From: Sphingomonas sp. AR_OL41
GTDB taxonomy: Bacteria > Pseudomonadota > Alphaproteobacteria > Sphingomonadales > Sphingomonadaceae
Direction: 5' to 3'
Assembly (NCBI RefSeq): GCF_029911635.1
Contig: NZ_JARYTI010000019.1
Span: 1-64,000, forward strand
Length of the DNA: 64,000 nt
Below are positions 45,800-54,205 of this stretch, in pieces. The first letter of the stretch is position 1. Every line of letters begins with the position of its first letter. The position numbers and the translations under genes are program-made. The notes beneath the pieces are model-generated. The model made no database searches and had not been told where the DNA came from. It saw only the letters and a list, made by a program, of their open reading frames with translations.

Positions 45800-46987
45800 A
45801 TGAAGCTGTTGGTTGCCCTTGGCGTAATGGCCGCCCCCCTGCCCGCCCTCGCACAGACACCGCCCGCCCCACCGCCAGCCGCCGCGCCGGCTTCGGCCAG
45901 CCCCTCGCCGACGCCCGATTACCGCCAGGATGCGAGCTGGCTGTGCCGGCCGGGCCGGGCAGATGCCTGCGCGGCGAACCAGGACGCGACGGTGATCGCC
46001 GCCGACGGCACACGGACGATCGAGACCTTCGTCGCCGATCGCAAGCCGGCGTTCGATTGCTTCTACGTCTATCCGACGGTCTCGCTAGACCCGACGCCCA
46101 ACAGCGATATGGCGGTCGGGCCGGAGGAAACGGGCGTGGCGGCGAGCCAGGCGGCGCGCTTCAACCAGCATTGCCGCGTGTTCGCGCCGATGTACCGTCA
46201 GGTCACGCTGAGCGCGCTGCGTGCGCTGCTGGAGGGCAAGGCCGTCACGGCGGATCGCGCGATGGCCTATGGCGACGTGAAGGCGGCGTGGGAGGATTAT
46301 CTCAAGCGCGACAATCACGGGCGCGGCGTGGTGCTGATCGGGCACAGCCAGGGATCGGGCATCATCAAGGCGCTGCTCGCCGGCGCGATCGAGGGGACGC
46401 CGGCGGCGAAGCTGCTGATCTCGGCGATGATCCCGGGGACCAATGTCGCGGTGCCGGCCGGCGCGGTGGTCGGCGGCGATCTGAAGAGCACGCCGTTATG
46501 CCAGACGGCCGAGCAGACCGGCTGCGTCGTCAGCTATGTCACCTTCCGCGCTGATGCGCCGCCGCCGGCCAACAGCCGGTTCGGCACAGTACCGCAGCCG
46601 GGGATGGTCGCGGCGTGCGTCAACCCGGCGGCGCTGGCCGGCGGCCGGGCAGTAACCGACGCCTATCTCGGCGCGCGCGGCGCGGGGCTCGCCAGCCTGC
46701 CAATGGGGCCATGGACGAAAGACGGCGCGCCGGTGACGACGGCATTCGTCAAGGTGCCTGGGCTGATCTCGGCCGAATGCACGACGACCGGCGCGGCGCA
46801 CTATCTCGCCGTGACGGTCAATGCCGACCCGGCAGACCCGCGCACCGACACGATCGTCGGCGACGTGGTGCTGGGCGGCGTGACGCTGAAGGACTGGGGG
46901 CTGCACCTGATCGACATGCCGGTCGAGATGGGCAACCTCGTCGCGCTGAGCGACCGTCAGGCGCGGGCCTGGTTGAAGAAGCGGTGA
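45800..46987 (+). CDS. Exported DUF3089 alpha/beta-hydrolase
   Basis: This 395-residue protein has a signal peptide (about 1-19), a Pro/Ala linker, and the DUF3089 pattern: DCFYVYPTVSLDP, RVFAPMYRQVTLSAL, and the nucleophile elbow GHSQGS with Ser183. The family is regarded as lipase- or esterase-like and is frequent in sphingomonads. The substrate is unknown. AGGAG at 45788 is spaced correctly for ATG 45800; a GTG two codons earlier is possible. Several Cys suggest disulfides after export. Confidence 0.88.
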   Translation: MKLLVALGVMAAPLPALAQTPPAPPPAAAPASASPSPTPDYRQDASWLCRPGRADACAANQDATVIAADGTRTIETFVADRKPAFDCFYVYPTVSLDPTPNSDMAVGPEETGVAASQAARFNQHCRVFAPMYRQVTLSALRALLEGKAVTADRAMAYGDVKAAWEDYLKRDNHGRGVVLIGHSQGSGIIKALLAGAIEGTPAAKLLISAMIPGTNVAVPAGAVVGGDLKSTPLCQTAEQTGCVVSYVTFRADAPPPANSRFGTVPQPGMVAACVNPAALAGGRAVTDAYLGARGAGLASLPMGPWTKDGAPVTTAFVKVPGLISAECTTTGAAHYLAVTVNADPADPRTDTIVGDVVLGGVTLKDWGLHLIDMPVEMGNLVALSDRQARAWLKKR

Positions 46988-47050
46988 TAACCGGCAGGAC
47001 TCTGTCGAGCCCCCCGCCTTCCGGGCGACATCACGCGAGATGACAGCAAA

Positions 47051-47201
47051 ACCCTTCCCCCCCTGTGGGAGAAGGTGGCGCGAAGCGCCGGATGAGGGGG
47101 AGTCCAGAACGAGGCATCCGCGCCAGCCCGCGTCAGTCCCCCTCACCCTTCCCATCGCTGCGCGATGGGCCCCTTCCCTCTCCCACAAGGGTAGAGGGAG
47201 A
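47051..47201. repeat. Pair of family-1 intergenic repeats
   Basis: The first copy (47051-47104) runs from CCCTTCCCCCCCTGTGGGAG to GGATGAGGGGGAGTCC. The second (47135-47201) is inverted, with CCCCTCACCCTTCCCATCGC and TCTCCCACAAGGGTAGAGGG. The related element at 92-163 shares the CCCCCTCATCCG and CTTCTCCC blocks. Confidence 0.65.
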
Positions 47202-47288
47202 ATACCGCGCCCCGCCTTGTGAATCCTGTAGCGCTGAAGGGGAGGAGCTAAAAGTGTCGATCCGCACAATGGGGCATCACGCGCCAAT

Positions 47289-47545
47289 CTACGTTCGGCG
47301 CGCGATTTTCCCTGCCGGTTTCCCTGCCAATTCCCTGCCATAACATTTTTCGGCCAGGCGCCACGGCGCACCCAGGAAGAGCGGGCGGTCTTCATCATCG
47401 ACCATGTCAAAGAGCCGGCACGCGGCGCGCGCGGCAGCACCATGCCGCGCGCGCCGCCGATGTGAATCACGCCGTCGCGCAGCAATAGTCGGGTCGACGA
47501 AGCAATCGCCGCGTGCGGCAGAACCAGCGCGCCCTGGCGCCGTAT
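47289..47545 (-). pseudogene. Decayed gene fragment
   Basis: One frame reads RQGALVLPHAAIASSTRLLL and then RDGVIHIGGARGMVLPRAPR. A second frame continues RLFDMVDDEDRPLFLGAPWR and LAEKCYGRELAGK to TAG at 47289. Neither has a good start; a TAA lies just upstream and a shift of one base is needed to join them. The residue mix looks like former coding sequence. The family is not recognised. Confidence 0.3.
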
Positions 47546-47548
47546 TAA

Positions 47549-47581
47549 TTAGCACTTGCTAATCAATTAGTCTGTGCTAAT
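47549..47581 (+). promoter_or_regulatory. Tandem ArsR-type operator
   Basis: TTAGCA-CT-TGCTAA (47549-47562) is a perfect palindrome, followed by ATTAG-TCTGTG-CTAAT (47566-47581). Both lie within 45 bases of the ArsR start codon in an A/T-rich stretch, so the regulator very likely represses its own operon here. Confidence 0.7.
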
Positions 47582-47590
47582 ACATATGCC

Positions 47591-47920
47591 ATGCTCCAGA
47601 CCGCTTCGATCGACACCGTCATGCGCGCCCTGGCCGACCCGACGCGCCGCGCCGTGTTCGAGCGGGTCGCGCGTTCGCAGGAAATCAACGTCGCCGAGCT
47701 GACTCGCGCCAGCGGGGTGACGCAGGGTGCGATCTCGCAGCATCTCAAGTCGCTCAAGGCCGCCGGCCTCGTCGCCGAACGGCCGCAAGGGCGCAACGTC
47801 TTCTATCGCGCACAGCCCGAGGGCCTCGCCCCGCTGTTCGACTGGATGAGCCATTACGACGCCTTCTGGCGCGAGCGGTTCGCCGACCTGCGTTCGCTGT
47901 TGAAGGAGATCGATCCATGA
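47591..47920 (+). CDS. ArsR-family transcriptional regulator
   Basis: This 109-residue winged-helix repressor has RALADPTRRAVFERVARSQE, VAELTRASGVTQGAISQHLK as the recognition region, and AAGLVAERPQGRNVFYRA as the wing. No metal-binding Cys is present (no ELCVCDL), so it is not an arsenic or zinc sensor. ArsR proteins of this subgroup are typically paired with an SRPBCC gene, as here. It overlaps that gene by four bases (ATGA) and has a tandem operator upstream. Confidence 0.92.
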   Translation: MLQTASIDTVMRALADPTRRAVFERVARSQEINVAELTRASGVTQGAISQHLKSLKAAGLVAERPQGRNVFYRAQPEGLAPLFDWMSHYDAFWRERFADLRSLLKEIDP

Positions 47921-48387
47921 ACGACGCCACCGTGCAGACCCGCGCCCGCGAGATCGTGGTCGACGAGGTCTTTCCCCATGCCCCCGAGACGATCTGGAAG
48001 GCGCTGACCTCCGCCGAGGCGATGGCGCGGTGGCTGCGCATGGCGCCGCGCGGCTTCGCGCCGGTGGTCGGCAATCAGTTCACCTATCAGACCACCCCCG
48101 CCGGCGCGTGGGACGGCACGATCCATTGCGAGGTTCTCGAGGTCATCCCGAACCAGCGCTTCGCCTATTCGTGGCGCGGCGGCGATGACGGCAATGTCGG
48201 TTACGGGTCACGTCTCGAAACGGTCGTCACCTTCACGTTGGAAAAGAGCGACGGCGGCACGCGCGTGCGGCTGGTCCATGCGGGCTTCATCTTGCCGCGC
48301 AACGAGGGCGCGTACCGCAACATGAGCGGCGGCTGGGCGAAGGTCGTTCCCGCCATCGCCGAGATCGCGGGCGAGCAGGCGGGCTGA
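47917..48387 (+). CDS. SRPBCC-domain (AHSA1-type) protein
   Basis: This 156-residue protein has a START/AHSA1 hydrophobic-ligand fold: EVFPHAPETIWKALTSAEAM and RWLRMAPRGFAPVVGNQFTY, then GTIHCEVLEVIPNQRFAYSW and VTFTLEKSDGGTRVRLVHAG. It probably binds a small lipophilic molecule in its long cavity, perhaps the signal for the co-translated ArsR protein. The ligand is unknown. The four-base overlap with arsR indicates coupled translation; the DUF899 gene follows 39 bases later. Confidence 0.9.
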   Translation: MNDATVQTRAREIVVDEVFPHAPETIWKALTSAEAMARWLRMAPRGFAPVVGNQFTYQTTPAGAWDGTIHCEVLEVIPNQRFAYSWRGGDDGNVGYGSRLETVVTFTLEKSDGGTRVRLVHAGFILPRNEGAYRNMSGGWAKVVPAIAEIAGEQAG

Positions 48388-48426
48388 ACGCGCCGTCGCA
48401 CCAGCATTCCCATCAACAGGAGAAAC

Positions 48427-49188
48427 ATGATGTCGGATACTCTGCCGAACAGCCATCCGCCTGTCGTCGGCGCGGACCAATGGGAAGCGGCGCGCGTGGC
48501 GCTGCTGGTCAAGGAAAAGAGCCACACCCGCGCCCGCGACGCGTTGGCCGCCGAGCGGCGGCGCATGCCGTGGATGGCAATCGAGAAACCTTATGCGTTC
48601 GAGGGGCCGGACGGCACGGCGAGCCTACTCGACCTGTTTGCCGGACGGCGGCAATTGATCATCTATCGCGCCTTTTTCGAACCCGGCGTGTTCGGCTGGC
48701 CCGATCATGCCTGTCGCGGTTGCTCGCTCGGCGCCGACCAGGTTGCGCATCGCGCGCATCTCAACGCCCGCGACACCACGCTGGCCTATGTCTCGCGCGC
48801 GCCGCAGGCCGATATAGAGCGGCTGAAGGCGCGGATGGGCTGGGCGATGCCGTGGTACAGCATCACCGACGGTTTCGATGTCGATTTCGGGGTCGACCAA
48901 TGGCACGGCCACAACGTCTTCATTCGCGACGGCGCGGACGTTTTCCGCACCTATTTCGTCAACAACCGCGCCGATGAGGCGATCGGCAGCACCTGGAGCT
49001 ATCTCGACCTCACCGCGCTGGGGCGGCAGGAAGCGTGGGAAGATTCACCCCCGGGTTACCCGCAGACTCCGCCCTACAAATGGTGGAACTGGCACGACAA
49101 TTACGCCGGCGAAGCCGAGCCGGACAAGACATGGGTGGCGGTATCCGACGCCGGCGAAAAGGCATTCCGCGACAAGGTCGTCAGCTGA
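48427..49188 (+). CDS. DUF899 thioredoxin-like-fold protein
   Basis: This 253-residue protein matches DUF899: LVKEKSHTRARDALAAERRR with MPWMAIEKPYAFEGPDGTAS, LIIYRAFFEP, CRGCSLGADQVAHRAHLNAR, WYSITDGFDVDFGV, and HNVFIRDGADVFRTYFVNNR. The CRGCS cysteines sit where thioredoxin-like proteins have their redox site. The family has no established reaction. AGGAG at 48418 suits ATG 48430 as well as 48427. It belongs to the ArsR-SRPBCC operon and is followed at once by a small membrane protein. Confidence 0.9.
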   Translation: MMSDTLPNSHPPVVGADQWEAARVALLVKEKSHTRARDALAAERRRMPWMAIEKPYAFEGPDGTASLLDLFAGRRQLIIYRAFFEPGVFGWPDHACRGCSLGADQVAHRAHLNARDTTLAYVSRAPQADIERLKARMGWAMPWYSITDGFDVDFGVDQWHGHNVFIRDGADVFRTYFVNNRADEAIGSTWSYLDLTALGRQEAWEDSPPGYPQTPPYKWWNWHDNYAGEAEPDKTWVAVSDAGEKAFRDKVVS

Positions 49189-49189
49189 C

Positions 49190-49426
49190 GTGGCAGGTGC
49201 CCGGATCGGACGACGCAGCGCGGCCGGGTGGCTGGGGATCGCGGCGTCGCCGGTCTTCGCGATCATGGCGCTGCTGACGGCGCGCTACGGCAATGGCCCG
49301 GCCGACCTGCTTTGCTCGGCGCTAACAGGATGGCCGCTCGGCGGCATGGCACCGATGTACGCGCTGATGAGCCTGTTCCACAGCGCGCCATGGATCGAGT
49401 TGCTGACGACGCCGCGCCGGCGATGA
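49190..49426 (+). CDS. Small two-helix membrane protein, last gene of the ArsR operon
   Basis: This 78-residue protein starts with GTG 49190, one base after the DUF899 stop. It has two hydrophobic segments (GWLGIAASPVFAIMALLTAR and MAPMYALMSLFHSAPWIELL) joined by GNGPADLLCSALTGWPLGG. Close spacing indicates co-translation with DUF899. Function unknown, but the tight placement suggests it works with the operon. Confidence 0.75.
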   Translation: MAGARIGRRSAAGWLGIAASPVFAIMALLTARYGNGPADLLCSALTGWPLGGMAPMYALMSLFHSAPWIELLTTPRRR

Positions 49427-49472
49427 TCGAAGATGCGTGCGATGCCCTGCCCCGCCCGGCTCTGCGCCCGGC

Positions 49473-50384
49473 TCAGAAATAATCGGGATCGACGAAGTAG
49501 TCCGCTTCGTGCGGCAACCCCGCGCTTACGGAATCGACGAAATGCGCCGGGCGCTTTTCGAGGAACGAGGCGATGCCCTCGGCGGCGTCTGACGCGGCGC
49601 CGCGCGCCCAGATCATGCGGCTGTCGATGCGGTGCGCCTCCATCGGGTGTGCGGCGCCGAGCATGCGCCAGAGCATCTGGCGGGTCAGCGCGACCGAGAC
49701 GGGGGCCGAATCCGCGGTGAGTTCAAGTGCCAGTGCGCGGGCGGCGGGGAGCAGGTCTTCGGGGGCGTGGAGCGCGCGGACCAGCTTCTTGTCACGCGCT
49801 TCATCGGCGCCGAACACCTTGCCCGAATAGCACCATTCGAGCGCGGTCTCGATGCCGACGAGGCGCGGCAGGAACCAGCTCGACGCCGCCTCGGGCACGA
49901 TGCCGCGTCGCGCGAAGACGAAGCCGAAGCGCGCGGTCGTGCTGGCGAGGCGGAAGTCCATCGGCAGCAGCATGGTCGCGCCGATGCCGACCGCGGCGCC
50001 GTTGATCGCGCCGATCACCGGCTTGCGGCAATTGAAGATGCGCAAGGTCAGCCGCCCGCCATTGTCGCGCGCGCCGGGATGCGACAGGTCGACGCTGCCA
50101 TCGTCGCGCAAGGGCGAGCCGAGATCGAAGCGGTCGGCGCGGTCCTTGTAATCGAAGGTCGCCGCGCCCGCGCCGAGATCCGCCCCGGCGCAGAAGGCGC
50201 GTTCGCCGCTGCCGGTGACGATCACCGCGCGCACCGCATCGTCGGCATCGGCCTGGTCGAAGGCGGCGACCATCTCGCGCATCATCAGCGGGGTGAAGGC
50301 GTTCATCCGATCTGGCCGGTGGAGCGTGATGGTCAGGATGCCGCCCTCGACATCGACCAGAATCGTTTCGAAAGCCACGCGCAT
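49473..50384 (-). CDS. Enoyl-CoA hydratase/isomerase (crotonase family)
   Basis: This 303-residue cytosolic protein has the crotonase core: LTITLHRPDRMNAFTPLMMR, the oxyanion-hole segment AFCAGADLG, NGAAVGIGATM as second oxyanion segment, and the catalytic-acid region GIVPEAASSWFLPRL with the Glu of PEAASS. A longer N-to-core insertion (TFDYKDRADRFDLG) is typical of members annotated as EchA-like. It hydrates or isomerises acyl-CoA in fatty-acid or terpenoid breakdown; the exact substrate is unknown. AGGAG precedes ATG 50384. Single gene, divergent from the 50580 gene. Confidence 0.9.
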   Translation of the reverse strand: MRVAFETILVDVEGGILTITLHRPDRMNAFTPLMMREMVAAFDQADADDAVRAVIVTGSGERAFCAGADLGAGAATFDYKDRADRFDLGSPLRDDGSVDLSHPGARDNGGRLTLRIFNCRKPVIGAINGAAVGIGATMLLPMDFRLASTTARFGFVFARRGIVPEAASSWFLPRLVGIETALEWCYSGKVFGADEARDKKLVRALHAPEDLLPAARALALELTADSAPVSVALTRQMLWRMLGAAHPMEAHRIDSRMIWARGAASDAAEGIASFLEKRPAHFVDSVSAGLPHEADYFVDPDYF

Positions 50385-50579
50385 CTCTCCTATCGCCCTT
50401 GGCGGCACCGTCTCCATTTTCGCGTGAGCACGCAAGCCCGCGATCCGGCGCGCGCCGACCTCCCTTTGGCGCAGCGCTCTTGCCGGGCTGCAAAGGGCGG
50501 ATAGCCTCGGGCATTCAGGGAGAGTGAGTCGCGGGCGGGCGAATCCGCCGATCCCTGGCCAGAAAAGAGCGGAGGGGTT

Positions 50580-51146
50580 GTGACCGATTTGCTCAACGTT
50601 GACGCCATCCACACACGGCCCATCATGATCGTAGCGCTGGCCGGCGATGGCCCGCGGCACTGGTCGCCACCACCAGCCGGCAATGCGCGCCCGCTGACGC
50701 TCGATATCGATGCCAACCCGCATCGCGGGCTGTGGGCATTGCAACTGGACGATGCGGTGCAGGCGGCGACCGAGCCGACGCTGCTGGTCGCCGAGGGGCT
50801 GGCGTGCCTGGCGATCGCGCGCTGGGCGCAGCTGTCTCCGCGTCGCTATGTCGAGAATATCGCCGGCGCGTGCCTGTTCGCGCCGCTCGCCTTCGCGTCG
50901 CACCAGGCGCCGCTCCTGCGCAACCTCCAGCCGAGCCCGTCGGTGCGGCTGCCCTTCCCCTCCGCCGTGATCGATACGCGCGCCTCGCTGTCGATCGCGC
51001 GGGTGCTCGAACTGGCCGATATCTGGGGCAGCGACTTTGCCGACGCCGATGCGGTGCCGGCGGGGTGGCGCGGCGGCGACAGCGCACCAGCCGCGCTGGT
51101 CGCGGCGGCGCAGGTAGCGGGGAAGCGACAGCGGTCGGCGGCTTAG
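50580..51146 (+). CDS. RBBP9/YdeN-like alpha/beta-hydrolase-fold protein lacking its active-site Ser
   Basis: This 188-residue protein starts with GTG 50580 after GCGGAGGGG. Its layout is that of the small RBBP9/YdeN serine hydrolases: LLVAEGLACLAIARWAQLSP (nucleophile elbow), AGACLFAPLAF, LPFPSAVIDTRASLS (acid region), ELADIWGSDFADAD. The elbow, normally HSLG with the catalytic Ser, reads AEGLA, and the C-terminal catalytic His is not found. The protein is thus probably not a hydrolase and may bind a ligand or protein. The family call is from motif order only. Confidence 0.65.
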   Translation: MTDLLNVDAIHTRPIMIVALAGDGPRHWSPPPAGNARPLTLDIDANPHRGLWALQLDDAVQAATEPTLLVAEGLACLAIARWAQLSPRRYVENIAGACLFAPLAFASHQAPLLRNLQPSPSVRLPFPSAVIDTRASLSIARVLELADIWGSDFADADAVPAGWRGGDSAPAALVAAAQVAGKRQRSAA

Positions 51147-51337
51147 GGGTTGACCAAGAGCGGCAAGGGCTGAGAACTGCCGGCTTTGCGACTGTTAGCT
51201 TTTTCGAGGGGCGCCCATTGGAATAATCCTCTCCCAAATGGCCGCATGTGCTGCCTCCTCGATTGACGAGCCATCCCACATCATGAAACGCTGCGACGCC
51301 GGTGGACTGCTCGGGTCCCGCACGGCGGGGGATGTAA

Positions 51338-53398
51338 ATGCGTATTCCAAGACTGTTGCCAGCCCTGGTGGCGATGGCCTGTGCATCCCCCGCAGCCGCG
51401 AGCGAAGTAGCGCCACCGCCAAGCCCGCTCGCCATCCGCACTTTCGGCGTGTTCGCGACGCTCGCGGACAGCGAATGGAATCAGTCCGGCACCAACCTGG
51501 TTGACGACCTGTACTGGATAAAATGGTCTAAGGTCGGCAGCGTGATGAAGGTGATGCACGCCAGCGTCTTCGACAGTTTCGACTTCCGGCTCGTATGGGA
51601 CGGGGCGGGCGCGCCGCTCCGCCTGGAGCCGGGAAATGCCAGGCCCTTGCATCCGCGCACGATCGCAGTGTCCAAGACCGGGTTCGTCCTTACATCGGGT
51701 CCGGATGGCGCGCATATCCGCGACACCTGCACACTTCGGGGCACCGATTTGACGTGTCGACGGAGCTTCGAGCACCAGGGCCGCTGGCAGGATTCCCCCT
51801 GGAAGCAAGCCTATCAGCAGCGCCGGCTAGGCAGTGAGCCTGATATTTCCTTCAGCAACCGGAATCACTATCCAGACCTGCCCATCGGCAAGTTTGACCC
51901 CGTCTTCGGATCGCTGGCGACGGTCACGGGTCACTGGATGTGGTGGGACGATAAGATGTTCTACCGCGCCTTCCGACGTGATGGCGACCCTCCGCCCAGC
52001 GGGCCAAAGGCACAGTTGCGCATCGCCGACTTCAATCTCTCCGATCAGGCCCGGGGCTTTTACCGTTTCGTCCAGTCTTCGCGCGGCGGCGCGCCGGTGC
52101 GGGCCGATGTCTTCAACGGCATGAACGGGACGCGTCGGGTGACCAAGCCCCATGATCTTTCGGTCGCCCCCGGCGGCCACACGATCATCTGCGCTGACGA
52201 TCTGTGCCACATCTATTACGTGTCGGACACGCGCACGAAAATCCTGGACATCACCTTCAAGCGCGGCGGAGACGGTACCCCGTTGAAGATACGGGACCAA
52301 AAACTCGTCGCCCCCCGCATCCCGGCGAAATGGGGCGCACTCCAGCTCATGGAAGGCATTGCCTTTCGCCAGTCTGTCAACGGCAAGCCGGGGGCGTACT
52401 TCATCTTCCATTATTTCGACGGGAACGATCAGTTTTTCGTCAACGTCGTCGATGCCGAGGGGCGCAACGAAAAGAATTATGTGATCGATCCCCCGCGCGG
52501 CGCGCTCAACCCGAGTTCGAAATTCCCGGTCTCCAAAATTGCCGCCGGCAAATCGGAACCGTTCGCCTACATCACGCTAGCGGGACCAACACTGTTCGAC
52601 TGGAATTTCGGACGGCCCGATGCCCCACCTCCAGCGACCGCGCTGCGCATCTCGACCGCGCCGGGGGATTTGCGCGCCGAGGTGATTGCCCTGGCTGACG
52701 GCAAGCCGAAGCCTTCCGGCGTCTCCTATGCGATGTACCAGCCGCTGGTACGCGGCGATTTCTCCGAGAGCCAGCGTATCGCCACGGCGCAGGATGCCGC
52801 CAACCGCGAAGACGAAGCCGCAAGGCTTCGCCGCGCCGAAGGTCGCCGCGCCTTCTTTGCCGGGCTGGGGAACCTGCTCGTGTCGGGCGAACCATCCTAC
52901 GTCACGCAGGTTCCGTCATGGACCCCGCCCGGCGGCGATCCAAACTGGGCGGCCAAACAGCGCGAGGTCGAGCTCTACAGGATTCGCGAAAGCGTCTATG
53001 GCAATGGCTCGGGATCGAGCGGCAACGCGGCGGTGGCCGACGAGCCAGCGCGCCCAAAGCCCAAGCCGGTGGACAGGGGCGGTCCCGAAACCAATATGTA
53101 CATCTATTGCATCGCGGCCAGCGCCGTCCCCAAGCCGGCCTATGTCACCGAAATCTACCTTCGCCTCGTGGTGCGGGATACCGAGGCGACCCATAAGGAC
53201 GTCGACGAGCGCCGGGCGGGCACCCAAGTCGCGTCTGACCTCAACGCCAGATGGGCGGCGACGTCCGTCAGGATCGGCCAGCCCGGCGGGGTCTGCTACA
53301 GCTCCTACGATCGTTCCGAAATGTCGCGCCACAGGCAGATGTGGTACGATTTCAACAAGACCCGCAACATCGTCACCCTGCCGTTCAACGTCAATTGA
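51338..53398 (+). CDS. Large exported protein of unknown family
   Basis: This 686-residue protein has a signal peptide (about 1-21, ending PAAA) and a long beta-rich middle with repeated aromatic strands (FDFRLVWDGAGAPLRLEPGN, HWMWWDDKMFYRAFRRDGD, LDITFKRGGDGTPLKIRDQK, GAYFIFHYFDGNDQFFVNVV). A helical, charged segment (about 480-520) comes next, then a Gly/Ser linker and a C-terminal domain with two Cys (IYCIAAS, GVCYSSY). I do not recognise any part with confidence. It stands alone, with spacers of about 190 bases before and 370 after. Localisation to periplasm or surface is inferred. Confidence 0.8.
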   Translation: MRIPRLLPALVAMACASPAAASEVAPPPSPLAIRTFGVFATLADSEWNQSGTNLVDDLYWIKWSKVGSVMKVMHASVFDSFDFRLVWDGAGAPLRLEPGNARPLHPRTIAVSKTGFVLTSGPDGAHIRDTCTLRGTDLTCRRSFEHQGRWQDSPWKQAYQQRRLGSEPDISFSNRNHYPDLPIGKFDPVFGSLATVTGHWMWWDDKMFYRAFRRDGDPPPSGPKAQLRIADFNLSDQARGFYRFVQSSRGGAPVRADVFNGMNGTRRVTKPHDLSVAPGGHTIICADDLCHIYYVSDTRTKILDITFKRGGDGTPLKIRDQKLVAPRIPAKWGALQLMEGIAFRQSVNGKPGAYFIFHYFDGNDQFFVNVVDAEGRNEKNYVIDPPRGALNPSSKFPVSKIAAGKSEPFAYITLAGPTLFDWNFGRPDAPPPATALRISTAPGDLRAEVIALADGKPKPSGVSYAMYQPLVRGDFSESQRIATAQDAANREDEAARLRRAEGRRAFFAGLGNLLVSGEPSYVTQVPSWTPPGGDPNWAAKQREVELYRIRESVYGNGSGSSGNAAVADEPARPKPKPVDRGGPETNMYIYCIAASAVPKPAYVTEIYLRLVVRDTEATHKDVDERRAGTQVASDLNARWAATSVRIGQPGGVCYSSYDRSEMSRHRQMWYDFNKTRNIVTLPFNVN

Positions 53399-53764
53399 CG
53401 GTCGGACGTCGACGGCAAGCCTCCGACAGGGTTCGGTCCGCCGATCAAGCCCGAAGACAAAGATCGCCTGATGTGGCGGGCTTGACCGCGGCGCGGGCGG
53501 ATTGATCGGGGCGGTAGCGGATCATCCTCCTTCGCCTTGGGTCAGAGCGCGAGCGAGGCGAGGCACCCGAACGTCTGCGCACCCTGGCGCCTTCAATATA
53601 TGTGGCGAATAGCCGCCCGCGTCTTTCGCGTCGCAGGCCGGATGGTCGCGGCATCGGATGCCGACCGCGTGACGCTTCGCCTCGCCAGCGCGGCATTGCA
53701 AAGCCCCAACTCGCACATTATGTATGGCTTTCTGTACGGTAACATAACGCCAGTCGAGGTCGAG
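53399..53764. other. Intergenic region before DUF983
   Basis: No convincing gene was seen in this 366-base region. Near its end TTATGT (53718-53723) and ACATAA (53742-53747) form an inverted repeat in A/T-richer DNA some 20 bases before the DUF983 start, a possible operator or promoter. Confidence 0.45.
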
Positions 53765-54205
53765 ATGGTCAGCGAGCCCCAACATCGCACGAAGCTTGGA
53801 TGGATTTTGGAGGCGGGCTGGAAGGGGCTTTGTCCGCGCTGCGGGGAAGGCCATATGTTCAAAGCTTGGCTGAAGGTGTCCGACACTTGCGAGGTCTGCG
53901 GCCTGGACTATGGTTTCGCCGCGCCCGATGACGGCCCGGCCTTTTTCTCGCTGTGCATCGTCGCCTTCCCGCTGACCTTCTTCATTGTATGGCTTCAGGT
54001 AGCATACAGCCCGCCTTTGTGGGTTCACTTCGTGACATCGGCGCCGCTCATGGCGATCGGTTGTGTCCTGCCGCTGCGCCCGATCAAGGGGTGGCTGGTC
54101 GCGTCGCAATATGTGAACAAGGCGCATGAGGCCGGCACGGCGCAGCTATGGGGGCTGTTGAACGGCCGGACGGTGGAAAAGGGCAAGACCGCCTTCGATG
54201 ACTGA
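53765..54205 (+). CDS. DUF983 zinc-ribbon membrane protein
   Basis: This 146-residue protein begins with a cytosolic zinc ribbon (GLCPRCGEGHMF and CEVCGLDYGF, two CxxC pairs at about 22-46), followed by two membrane segments (FFSLCIVAFPLTFFIVWLQV and FVTSAPLMAIGCVLPLRPI). This is the known DUF983 layout; the role is unsettled, with links to cytochrome oxidase assembly proposed in some alphaproteobacteria. The start at 53765 is chosen because the upstream frame is poor. Its stop overlaps the following MocR gene by eight bases, so the two are translated together. Confidence 0.85.
   Translation: MVSEPQHRTKLGWILEAGWKGLCPRCGEGHMFKAWLKVSDTCEVCGLDYGFAAPDDGPAFFSLCIVAFPLTFFIVWLQVAYSPPLWVHFVTSAPLMAIGCVLPLRPIKGWLVASQYVNKAHEAGTAQLWGLLNGRTVEKGKTAFDD

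Larger units (their letters stand above)
46988..47590. other. Intergenic region with repeats and gene remnant
   Basis: This 603-base stretch contains two copies of repeat family 1 (47051-47104 and, inverted, 47135-47201), a minus-strand gene remnant (about 47289-47545), and the ArsR operator/promoter (47549-47581). No intact gene was found. Confidence 0.6.

Noticed and set aside
47040..47222. 60-residue frame reading FPPCGRRWREAPDEGE
   Set aside because: This is the usual translation of the family-1 intergenic repeat, not a protein.
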